A stretch of DNA of 64,000 nt from Batrachochytrium dendrobatidis JAM81. Lineage: Eukaryota > Chytridiomycota > Chytridiomycetes > Rhizophydiales. The position numbers and the translations under genes were made by a program. Of the stretch, positions 1-10,465 are shown piece after piece. The notes under the pieces were generated by a model. It saw only the letters and a list, made by a program, of their open reading frames with translations, did not search any database and was not told the origin of the DNA. Positions within the stretch are counted from its first letter, which is position 1. Every line of letters begins with the position of its first letter. Location: assembly GCF_000203795.2 (NCBI RefSeq), contig NW_006281104.1:495993-559992 (forward strand), given 5' to 3'.

Positions 1-87
1 AGCATGGCATTCAGACAAGTTGACACATCCCAATTCGAGTATAAACTGTACAAAAAGGCTCATCAGCAGAACAGTTGATCATCATAC

Positions 88-118
88 TACGTGGTAGTCA
101 AATGAGCACTACCGCGTA
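88..118. repeat. Short inverted repeat upstream of the M36 protease gene
   Basis: Two 11-base arms, TACGTGGTAGT and ACTACCGCGTA, pair with one mismatch around a 9-base spacer. The repeat lies about 180 bases upstream of the protease start codon. It could be a protein-binding site or chance; nothing else in bases 1-299 suggests a gene. Confidence 0.35.
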
Positions 119-199
119 TCAATGCTCTAATACTCGAGCAAATTGGTGCTCCTCAAGGTGCCATTAAGAAACGACACCAAACGGAACTCTATCAAGTGT

Positions 200-205
200 T
201 ATATA
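200..205 (+). promoter_or_regulatory. Possible TATA element of the M36 gene
   Basis: A TATATA hexamer lies about 95 bases upstream of the ATG at 300, a plausible distance for a core promoter with a short 5' leader. The assignment rests only on position and sequence. Confidence 0.3.
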
Positions 206-299
206 GGCAGAGCAAGGATTCGATGCGGATTGCAATCGACCTTTTTTTAAAACTATACGTATTAATATACAATAGAGTAGACTATATTTGTACTACATT

Positions 300-2348
300 A
301 TGATCTTGGCACAGCTAGGCCTATGGTTGGCAGCCTTTGTTGTCAGCATGCACGCACAGCTTAACCCTGATTGTACACTTTCAGCCAACGAATTCCTGTT
401 ACCTACATACTATGCACCGCCTACTACTAGCCATTACCAAAACATTCAACCTACTTTTACTAATATACTGAGTATCACTGAACTTGAAAACACAGCAGTC
501 AGTTATCTGCAATCTCAATTCAAGTTTGGTCCTGGAATTTCTTTCGCTAAAAAATCATGCTTTCAGGATTCGCAGTCACAACAGTATCACTACTACGCGG
601 TGCAAACAATCAACTCGGTCGAAATCGCCAATATGGTAGCATCACTCGTTTTGGATCCTTATGGCAATGTTCGTACTATGCATAGCAACTGGTTTGATAT
701 CCCGCCTCAAGAAATGCAGTCCTTGAATAATCCCTCAACTAGCCTGTCTTTAAACGAAGCTGTTGCATCCCTTTCTGTTATGCTTGGTGGAAATGTCGAT
801 CCATCTGCCCTAGGCACTCCAAACAAAATTCCCAATATGAACAGATTCACATACAATCACATCCCTACCGTTTCAAATGGTAACGTTGCGTGCTCTGAAA
901 AGTATTATAAAACTCGGGACGGTATTTATGCAACATGGGTAATCAACATGCCTCTTGGACCATCATGGATCAATGCCTATGTCGACAAGACGACAGGAAA
1001 AGTGCTCGGAGCATCCGACTACTCTTCCAAATTATCTTCTGCTACTAGAAATGGATGCGAACCACCTGGGTATCATATTTTTACCAAGGTCAATTATGAC
1101 GATAATTGGAATCCAACTCCTATACTTGCTAAACGTAATATTCGCCGTTTAAAAAAGCGTACTCTAATCCCAAATACCGTATATACCGTGGTTCCTTTGG
1201 GAGGGAAGAATCCACTGCAAACCCCTCCTACACTGGTCTATAATCCTGAAAATATCATTTCGTCGCCTTTTGGATGGCACGACCCTTCTAATGGAGAGGG
1301 ATCGGTACCATCTACTCGTGGAAATAATGTTGTTTCTCGTTTCCAAATATCTGAGGATAATGATACTCTGACCACTGTCCATTCACAGTCTTTTTATTTC
1401 ACTGACCAGCCTGACTTGACTCAAGATCCCTCGACTTACATTAAATCTGTTGCCGTTAATGCATTCTATTTGGCAAACATGTTTCACGACATATTATATC
1501 TATACGGCTTCAATGAGGAGGCTGGAAACTATCAAGTATCGAATCGAGACTTAAAGGGAAATGAAGCCGATCCAGTCATTATCAGTGTAATGGACGGAGA
1601 TGAAGAAAATAATGCGTATTTTAACTCTCCTAGTGATGGCAAGCCTGGAATACTACGATTGTTTGTGTTTACTGGAATTACACCAAACCGCCATTCTGGA
1701 TATGACAACAGTGTTGTGTTGCATGAGCTAACTCACGGAGTTTCTGAACGACTAACGGGTGGACCTGAAAATTCTAATTGTTTACAACAACTTGAACCCA
1801 ACGGAATGGGCGAAGGATGGTCTGATGCTATTGCGATTGCCCTAGAAATGAAAGAAACCGACACGAGTGCCGATGACAAAATCCTGGGAGCTTATGTAAA
1901 ACCAAAGACCAGATATGGATTTAGAAAATACCCTTACTCGACTAATACAAAGCTCAATCCACTTGTTTACAGCAGCATCAACGGCGTAAATCAAACTCAC
2001 TATGTCGGTACTGTATGGGGGACTATTTTATTTGAGGTCTATTGGAGTTTGGTAAACCAGTATGGATTTGAGCCTGATTGGACCAAAGTTACTTCGACCA
2101 AAGGAAATGTGGTGTTTTTACAGCTGATGGTAGATGGTATGAAGATTCAGGGATGCAATCCAACATTTCTTAGTGCACGAAGTGCAATCTTGACCGCCGA
2201 GAAGTTTAGATATAACGGTGTTTACCGATGCAGTTTGCTGAGAGGGTTTGCTAGGCGGGGACTTGGATTAGATGCCAGAATGATTGCAGAAAATTCAACT
2301 TATATTGATGGGACTTTGATTGACAATAATTGCCAGATTCCAACTTGA
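300..2348 (+). CDS. Secreted M36 fungalysin-type metalloprotease
   Basis: This intronless gene encodes about 682 residues. The first ATG of the frame is at 300; the frame is open upstream only through a TTG. The N-terminus is a hydrophobic signal peptide ending near MHAQL. A long propeptide (FTP/PepSY-like, roughly residues 40-240) follows, with a dibasic-rich segment (AKRNIRRLKKR) near residues 280-290 that is a plausible activation cleavage site. The catalytic domain has the zinc motif HELTH at about residues 475-479, followed by GVSERLTGG, and the downstream third-ligand motif GMGEGWSD. This order and length match fungalysins, endopeptidases that degrade extracellular protein such as keratin, collagen and elastin. 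All catalytic residues are present, so the enzyme should be active. M36 genes are strongly expanded in Batrachochytrium. It is convergent with the next gene. Confidence 0.95.
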   Translation: MILAQLGLWLAAFVVSMHAQLNPDCTLSANEFLLPTYYAPPTTSHYQNIQPTFTNILSITELENTAVSYLQSQFKFGPGISFAKKSCFQDSQSQQYHYYAVQTINSVEIANMVASLVLDPYGNVRTMHSNWFDIPPQEMQSLNNPSTSLSLNEAVASLSVMLGGNVDPSALGTPNKIPNMNRFTYNHIPTVSNGNVACSEKYYKTRDGIYATWVINMPLGPSWINAYVDKTTGKVLGASDYSSKLSSATRNGCEPPGYHIFTKVNYDDNWNPTPILAKRNIRRLKKRTLIPNTVYTVVPLGGKNPLQTPPTLVYNPENIISSPFGWHDPSNGEGSVPSTRGNNVVSRFQISEDNDTLTTVHSQSFYFTDQPDLTQDPSTYIKSVAVNAFYLANMFHDILYLYGFNEEAGNYQVSNRDLKGNEADPVIISVMDGDEENNAYFNSPSDGKPGILRLFVFTGITPNRHSGYDNSVVLHELTHGVSERLTGGPENSNCLQQLEPNGMGEGWSDAIAIALEMKETDTSADDKILGAYVKPKTRYGFRKYPYSTNTKLNPLVYSSINGVNQTHYVGTVWGTILFEVYWSLVNQYGFEPDWTKVTSTKGNVVFLQLMVDGMKIQGCNPTFLSARSAILTAEKFRYNGVYRCSLLRGFARRGLGLDARMIAENSTYIDGTLIDNNCQIPT

Positions 2349-2620
2349 ATATATTACATTAAATTTTATACGTCTATTTTTTAATTTTTTACTGGTGTTG
2401 ATTATCCACACAAGATTTACCAAGTATTGATGCAAGTCAGTTTTCAGATATTCAAGGGTTTATTATGTTTGAGTGCAACTGCTACTCAATAAACAAAATC
2501 GGGTCTTTTTCCATAGTAATATGTCAAAGTAGAAACATCAAAACAGTTGATTCCGAGTCGCGCATTTAAACTGTCGTGTCCAGTCTGACGAAACCAAAGT
2601 ACTCTATCCAACAAGACAAA

Positions 2621-5600
2621 TCATTCTGTATCAAAAATATGATCGTAGTTTCCAACAATGGTTTCAATCACTCGGCTTTGGTACTTGAGATCAGTTGCGT
2701 CAGCAGTGGGCTCTGGTGAGTCCATTAGAGTAGGCCCCCACACAATTCCCAAATTTCCAATTGTCATTTTGTTTGCTGCTGAATGACTTTGTACTCTGTT
2801 TTAAAATAGATTAGTTTTGCTTTGAATCCACTCAGTATGTCTATGACACTACTCAGACTTACTTCCACAAATGACCGGCCAAGCATTTTAGGGTGGCGTA
2901 ATGAACATCGTCAAGAGTGTTGATTAACTCGTGGGTTTGGATTAGTCTCATGCGATCATCGTCAATCTCTACGAATAATAAAGTAAATAGTCGTATGCAT
3001 TATTATACTAAAGCCTGGTATGTGTAGGTGAATAGATGCAACATCACGATAAAATATACACTCACTGGAAGCATCAATAAGCTGATAATACATATGGCGA
3101 GGAAGAAGAGGCTCGGGAAGTTCTCGGAAAAAAAGCTTGAGAGTACCAGTAAGCGCATGGATATCATCCACAAGCTGATCAAGTCGAGCAGATGCCGGAT
3201 CTAATATAATCCACATTTTAAAATGTACTTGGTTAGTTCAATAAAATTAATTCATCCAATTCTTATGACACAATCGTTACCCTTGTCCAAAGCTTGTTTA
3301 AGTTTTTGCACTTGGTTGGTTGATCCAGAAACACGATACAATCCAGGTAAATTCATTCCAAATGATTCAATGTACTCGATAGAACGAACAACTGGAATTG
3401 GAACTGGATCTGCAGAGGTATCGTTTTGCATTAGTTGGTTTAAAGGAATTCCAAAACAATTGCCGCTTGAGCTATGGGTGGAATGAGAAGTCGGCAAAGT
3501 GCGCATTGTGTTAGCCTCGGCAGTAACCGATGATGTGCTTGTGGATGTCGACTCATTTGAGTTTTCTGTCAAACTATGTGATATAGCGCTCTAAATATCG
3601 CACATTGATAAAATAAGACCAATAGTGATTAGTTGTACAAATTCTACTAAAACATGCACAAAGATAAACGACTATTCAACGCCCACACAAATATACCTTG
3701 ATGGGTATGTATTCACGATCGCTCTTGTCGATTGGTTTGGTTTTTGTCAATTCTTTAATCATTTCTTCATGATCAAGTCGAGTATCTATACTTTCAGTGA
3801 TATGACTTAAGCCTATACAGTCAGTTGATGTCAAGTTAGATTATGGTTGAACCCCAATGCAAAACAGACTATTAGTAGTATTAGATTTGAACAATTGTGG
3901 CTACCTTCAGTGGCTTTGGTAGGATTCATGATTGCGTCTTCATCCATTTTTTGCTCCATAGTTAGCTCACTGTATCTTACAATAAATTGAGATAAGCGAT
4001 CATCTGCTTCATCCAGCGTTTGTTTCAAATTCTAATAGCATATAAAAATCAAAAAAATTAGCCATTATTACCACATGATATTATTGTGCAATTATAATTG
4101 AGGTTCAAACATACCCTAACAAACTGTGGAAGATATGTATTGTAAAACTCTTTACGAACTGAATTTGTTATTTGCACTTGGATTTTGTAGTTTTCCTTTG
4201 CAGCGTTGGCTTTGGCTTTGAAATCTTCCTCAGTTCGCTATTGGGTTACTTGTGTTAGATGACAATCATATTTCCTAGCAAAACTGTCTTTACAGTATAC
4301 CAGCGTTGTATTGTAACCAATAGCCAAATGATGTACATACCTTGAAGTTTTTTTCAATTCCAGCCTTGAAAATCAACAGAGGATTGGATGCCGGGCGTGT
4401 AAAACCGTATCGTTTCTGATTATTTCCCATAATGCCATTGGCATGTTCTGCAGCAGCAGTTTTTTCCCATTCATCATTGGTGCTTTCGTGTTTTTGTCGT
4501 GACTAATTTGTCAAATGGCAAAGTGATGGCAGTGTTAAAAATCAAACATACTACATTGCCAGCATCCTTATTTTTTCAAAATAAACCGTACTTTATCAAG
4601 GGTATTGTCTGCATCTTGGACTTCTTTCCATCGACGCGCATGACCTTCTTTAAGCTATATATTTCAAGTGTCAGCCTCATGATTGAATGCCTTGATCAAC
4701 TATAAAAACATATACTATACATTTTTGCGACTACGTTCGGTATCTTTTTGCACAAGCAGCATTTCTTCAACAAGACTATTGAGACCTTCAGCATATTTTG
4801 CTCGGGATGCACCAATCTTTTCGTGGATTTTGCCATACTGCTGCCACATGTTTCCAAACGACCTAGAAATAGAAAAGGCTTAGCAGCTTGATCATATATT
4901 CGTATAACCAGACACCATAGATTGATATTTACCCATTCTTTCCTTCAGTTTTCAGTGTCAACTGGGTAATGCGGTACATATTTTTTGCAAATTGCTCTTC
5001 AGCCTCGGCACGTTTTTTAAACACACTTACAGCTTCCTAATCAGCATAGACATAAAGCAATATACATTAGTGTTTGATAAATATATTGTAGGGTTAGTAT
5101 CTACATGCTCAAATTAAACATGGATTAATTGATAATGGTTATACCTTGGTGCTGAGAATTGTTTTTTTGGTTTCACGAAGAAGGATGGGAAACCCGTCCT
5201 GAATCAAGTACCAAACATACCCGGTTAGATTCAGAATATAATTTAAAGCATTTCTTAATTAAAACATGTCAGTATCAATGGTTTGTTTCAGTTTGTTTCA
5301 ACTTACAGAGTATTCAGATAGAGTATTCAGCAATGTTTCTTGTTTGGCATCATCCATTGAAATTTGATCGTTTTCAAAACTCGTGTCATCAGCATGCTTG
5401 TCATCATTTTGAATTGTATCATTGTCAAGTTGACTGTTTCCCGTCGACAATACAGACATGCGCTTATTTAGTGTCGATTTATGATTTGATGCATTTCCAA
5501 ACAAGTACGAATTGGCTAGATCTATTTATAAAAAGTTGCAAGTTTTTAAACCAAAGTTAAAGTCAATATGTGCTACAGAGTGCGGTTCACTCTAGTTACT

Positions 5601-6241
5601 TTACAACTAGATAGTGTTTATCAATATTGAGTTTCATAGAATGTTTAGATGAAGTGTTCAACTGCCATCATTGGATAGATTTAGCTACTGTGTAATTGGA
5701 TGCAAGATTGCATTACTAAACCCATACTCATACACTGTAATTCAATTGCAATAGATTCAATAGAAAACAGCTAGTTAAGTAGCAAGCAGCACTCAAAGAA
5801 TACATATTCGCGAATGTATAATGGCTAAGCAATGCAATGAAACTTCAAAATTGAAACACCATCTTGAACTCAATACTACTAAAGTGATGACAACTTACCA
5901 GATCCAGCAGGTGAAACTCGAGGAGATTGACTTGCATCAGAAGCTGCCTCAGCGTCATGTGTGCTCTGCTGGTAGTGCATGCTTCCGTGTCCACCATTAC
6001 GCGATAAACTCGCAGCAGCACCATTTGGTCCACTTGCAGAATGAACCAACTGCGAAGATATTGAATTTTTGGAAAAGTTGTTCTGGAAGAACGACATGCC
6101 TACTCTTTTGCTTATCGTTTTTTCACGAGCAAGGAACTGTCGGGTTGGATTAGCATCAGTGAATTCTGTTGGATCGGGCTCATAATGAGAGTTTTGGCTA
6201 TATCTGGTAGCCGTTTTGTCACTTGAAGAAGACAGCAGCAT
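2621..6241 (-). CDS. F-BAR and RhoGAP domain protein (Rgd1-like)
   Basis: A multi-exon gene read right to left. The first exons are 6241-5899, 5521-5307, 5198-5145 and 5036-4933, each with GT-AG borders that keep frame. The first ~186 residues are serine/asparagine-rich and disordered. The F-BAR (FCH) domain starts at DGFPILLRETKK and continues through GKIHEKIGASRAKYAEGL, a membrane-curving coiled-coil dimer. The RhoGAP domain follows: GLYRVSG near 3335 carries the arginine finger, then the FFRELPEPLLP motif near 3120, and the last exon contains MTIGNLGIVWGPTL and ends with DTE and TGA at 2621-2623. Domain order matches yeast Rgd1, which stimulates Rho GTPase hydrolysis at the plasma membrane during polarised growth. 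Which GTPase it targets cannot be seen. Exon limits between 4930 and 3250 are approximate. Confidence 0.85.
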
Positions 6242-6699
6242 GTTTTGCTAGATTCAAGAATATACTGGATATCAAAGTGGCTAAGAATATAACTCGATAG
6301 ACAGGCTTGAGAAGATATGAACAGGCTGGCCCACAAAACAATTATGCTTTGAACTAGGGAAAGAATAGGAATAGAAAATATATGTTTTCAAAGGGCCAAA
6401 GATGGGCAAGATGCTTGGATATAAGATTCAAATAGTCAAAAATGTTGGATCTGTTGTTTGTTGATTTATTATTATGGGGCCAGATATAAACGCGTTACGT
6501 ATTCTAACAAGAAACCAATCAAGACGATGGGGTATTTACCATTGTAGTCAGCTCTATCCAGACATTGAGCTAGACATGGATATAAAAATGAGTGATATTT
6601 CTACAAACAAATGCTAGTCTGCGGTAATATTCTATTTCACGTTGATATGACCTTCTATTCTTGATGGGGATATCAGAGCTGGTAAAACTCCACTCTCCA
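6242..6699. other. Gap upstream of the F-BAR/RhoGAP gene
   Basis: No gene, RNA or clear repeat was recognised. It probably holds the 5' region of the F-BAR/RhoGAP gene, transcribed leftward. Confidence 0.5.
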
Positions 6700-7781
6700 A
6701 TCTAAGATGGAGTCTTTTATAGAATCCAAGGTTTGCCAACCCTGCAACATGCTTACATTTAAAGATGAATGCTACCAACAAAATATTCCATTAGAACTGC
6801 AACTGTTGCTTCAAGATCATGGACATATCGTTGTAAATCGTTTCAAATATCAGTCTGTTACCCCATTTTAAACCAATCCATCAATCTCTGATTCGGCTCG
6901 CTCAATACTCTCCAGCAGCTTGCATTCCATTCCTACAACGACTTGTTCATCGTATCCATGTTTACAGCGTTTGTTGTTTTGACTGCGATTTGTATCAACC
7001 CAGAATAATGGAATTTACCATTTCCTTTGTAGAATCTGTCCATAATGTCTGTTTTAATGTAATCTTTTGACTGTTTTTCGATACAAAAGTTGACAATCAT
7101 TGCTTTATCATCGACTTGACCGCAGTTTGATGAGTTGACAGCACAATCGCATATACACAGGATACGAAATATCAAATCCAATCAAAGTGGAGCATTGTTT
7201 GCTGTATCCTTGTCAACTCGGACAATAGCACCACATGGCAATACTTGATAGCAATGTAGACTGTTTTGGTGCTGTGAGATGCAATGATACAACGAGTTTC
7301 AGAACCCATTCCAGTATGATGCAGCATATTGCAGACAAACAGTTCATTTGTATCTGGTTGTCTGATACCTTTTACATTGTATTTTGTGGGTCTGTACTGA
7401 CGAGTCTTGATGTAGCAACAAACAGTCAGTTGTTGTTGACATTCCAAGCGAATCTGGTCTGGATTCCGTTTTTCTTTGGAGATAATGAGATGCCAAACAA
7501 CTGGTCAATGTCAGCCTTGCAGTGTTGAATGACAGTATTGATTGACAGCAGTTTGAATCGGTTACGTATTTCCATCCAGATACTGTGATATTGGCAAGAA
7601 GGATCTTGCAGAGTTGTTGGTTGTTGATGGGCAAGTTGGATATAAAGTTGTTTTCAATCAATCTGTTGACAATCATGATAGCATACTTTGATTTGTATGT
7701 ACGCAATACTGCTGTCATCTTGTGTATGATGTTTTCTATTCCTACAAACGCATTCCATTTCCAGCTGTTTTTTGTAGACAT
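6700..7781 (-). pseudogene. Decayed reading frame of unknown family
   Basis: Reading right to left from an ATG at 7781, a plausible protein begins MSTKNSWKWNAFVGIENII and runs about 80 residues. Protein-like sequence then continues in other frames: INTVIQHCKADIDQLFGISL in a second, and NELFVCNMLHHTGMGSETRC in a third near 7300. Further coding-like pieces (FYKGNGKFHYSGLIQIAV near 7020; GMECKLLESIERAESEIDG near 6920) are separated by stops. No GT-AG introns that would reconnect them were found. This pattern suggests a degraded gene. I do not recognise the family. It could instead be a real gene with introns I missed, or a remnant of a mobile element. Confidence 0.4.
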
Positions 7782-8241
7782 TTGATGTTGTGTAACAGCG
7801 AGGGTGTAAAATGTAGTACAGAAATAGACGACTAAATTACAATTATTCCAACGGATTTAGCACTCTTGTTCAAGTAAAACGGTATCATCCGATATTCATT
7901 AAATACAACTGTTGGATGAAGATTGAATTTTTATCCAGAAATACATTTACACCAAATACTATATTATATATTTTAAACCAATCTGACCGAGAAATTGGTG
8001 TAATAAGTCTAGTATTAATACTATTGTTGGAAAGACTAAATTCAGCCATGAGTAAATTATTATAACGTTTATACCAGCTGTCTAGCTACATCAATCTCAA
8101 TATGAAGCAATGACCAAATGTAAGTATAAATCACGTGGTATAATTTCATTTTGTAGGCGAGATTTGAAGTTTGATTTCATATTTGGAAAGGACTGATAGC
8201 AATCTATTGGCGACCATAGGACGCATACACCCTCTACAATC
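7782..8241. other. Gap upstream of CDC73
   Basis: AT-rich sequence with no recognisable gene. It contains the 5' region of CDC73 at its right end. Confidence 0.5.
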
Positions 8242-10296
8242 ATGTCTGAACCCTTTGTCACAGTACTTCGGAAAGCCAATGTAACAGGCATTCAGCCCAG
8301 TCTTTGGATCGACGCGCAAGGCACTCTGGCAACATCTGAAATGGACTTGGCTACTCATGTTACCTTGAACCTATCGTCCACATCCAGCAACCCCATTTTC
8401 AAACTCACAGATGCATCTGGATACAAAGAATATACTATTTGGACTGTTCTGTTCTTTTTCATGAAAAAAGAGCTGGACCATCCTAGCTACTTGCGACTAT
8501 TGGGTAAATCAACAAGTGGAAGAGATGCTGCACCAGTGTCTTTTATTGATCGAAAGGACTTGCTGGATTATCTTGCTGGTGCTACTGAATCTAGTGCAAA
8601 TATGCGACCTGCTGGTCCTTCTAAATCTGACAGTCTTGGTGCTGCTGAAGGTAAAGTGAATGGACTGTTATGGCATCATACTAAAAGTGTTCATCGAGGA
8701 TACTGGATCTACTGATTAGTCTAATCATGATTTTAAAGTGTCTGCATCAACTACTCAGGAAGCTTTTCTTGGAGATCTTCAGCGAAAACGCATGCTTGTT
8801 ACTAAAGAAACTCGGATGGTTTGTTATTTCAACGGATACAAAGTCTTGTCATCATGTATACAGTTGTGTTTTTTGACATTCGATATACTTAGGATCTTGA
8901 GATAGTCAAACGAATGCAAGTTTTGGAAAAAACTGTCAATACAGCCGCATCAGTCATGTCTATTTCGGGACCCAAGGTTTGGAATCTTTATCTTGTCAAT
9001 TGTATTCATCTAATCTTGGGATTCAACAAGAGTTGTAATGGACATGGTAACTAACGACGTGGTATTTTAAATTGCAGAATTTTGCTAATATCCAAAAGTT
9101 GGCATATGACAAGTTTATTAGAGCAAAAGATGTCCGCTCATCTCAAGGTAGTCAATCTGTATATATGCCAACATACCATGTTTTACCAAGATAAAAGATC
9201 TACATTAAAGCCTACACTAGTTTCACTATGCTGAATGTTATTGTATTTACATTAATCTAGCTGCGGCCAAAAACTCTTTGCAAAAGACGCTAAACACTAA
9301 ACAGGCACCAACTAGTATCAAAAAATCATCTCAAAAACATGCAAAACACGTTTCCAAGCAAGCCAAAGAAAGTATGTTATATTTGCGATTGTTAAAAGTG
9401 TTTTTTAAATAGCTGGTTGTTTGGTGGAGCTGATATTCTTTTTTAAAATAATGGCCAATCTATTTCAGTTATGCCGATTATCATTGTTCCTGCTGCAGCA
9501 CAGTCTGTACTGACACTTTATAATGTCAAAGAGTTTTTGATTGATCAAAAGTATATATGCTATGCATTTTATAAGTGGTGGATGATGCCATGTTTATCCA
9601 ACTCGATAGTATATTGAAAAGTTGCATATAAACTCACCCATGGTTTGAACAGATTTATTCCTACAGACACGTATCGTAATCGGGGAGAGAACAAGCCTGT
9701 GGATGTTACTTTGGAACGTGATCCAATGAAGCTTGCACCTGGAGCACATCAAAAGTTTCTTGTACTGGATTCTGTAGAAACCCTTCGACCGCATGATTGG
9801 TGAGCCTATGCAACTTGGCTTGAAACATTGTATTTGGCATACTGTAAGATTTATCAATAGAGTACTGCGGATCTAATCAATAGGGACCGTGTTGTGGCGG
9901 TTATTACAATGGGTCAAGAATGGCAGTTTCGTGGATGGAAATGGGAAAAACCAGTAGAGATTTTCCACAATGGTGAGTATTGATCTATTGTATATAGCCG
10001 ATTGACACTTGGTATACTGATTTGAGATGCAATGGATGAAACCGCCAGTATTGGGATTCAGTCTCAAGTTTGTGGACGAACCACCTCCAGGCCAGGCTTC
10101 ATTATGGAATGTTGAAAACTTGAATGTGAGTTTTTTAAAGCGAGTGATCTAGAATGTATTGGTAGACGTGATAGTTTACATGTTGTGTTGATAGATTCAT
10201 CGTTCCAGACGATACCTTGACGGAACAGTAGTATACAGTTTTTGGCAATTGATTGATGGGTATATGAGGGGACCCAAATCGTCTGTATTTCAATAA
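8242..10296 (+). CDS. CDC73: Paf1 complex subunit Cdc73 (parafibromin)
   Basis: Ten exons were assembled: 8242-8650, 8739-8818, 8893-8976, 9078-9148, 9261-9371, 9469-9550, 9653-9799, 9894-9972, 10049-10125 and 10195-10296. The N-terminal domain carries FIDRKDLLDYLAGATESSAN, closely matching the parafibromin RKDLL.YL signature. A lysine-rich linker follows. The C-terminal Ras-like Cdc73 domain begins MPIIIVPAAAQSVLTLYNVK and includes RPHDWDRVVAVITMGQEWQF and RRYLDGTVVYSFWQLID. In Paf1C this domain helps bind chromatin and elongating RNA polymerase II, promoting histone modification and elongation. Two acceptors were set by homology: the exon at 9653 (giving KFIPTDTYRNRGENK) and the exon at 10049. 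Alternative AGs nearby would introduce stops or lose the conserved end. Its 3' end lies 169 bases before the next gene. Confidence 0.93.
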
Positions 10297-10465
10297 AATG
10301 CAAGTAGTTTGAGATTAGGATTTTGATTGAGAATCAACAGCAACATTTTAAGCCATGATTGCAGAGCAATTTGTGAATTAAAAATGCAGTTTCAAGCGAA
10401 GCTTATTCAACACTAGTAAATATCAATTCCTTGCAACACATCGATATAGGCTACGAGGGTAGTGA

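Noticed and set aside
288..299. Upstream TTG extension of the M36 protease
   Set aside because: The frame is open to a TTG at 288, but a eukaryotic start is expected at the first ATG (300), directly before the signal peptide. The same reasoning was applied to GPI13, SF3B2, Gemin2, HAD_SAK and the GPCR.
9873..10303. Minus-strand open frames under the CDC73 3' half
   Set aside because: Antisense to CDC73 exons and introns; no independent support.
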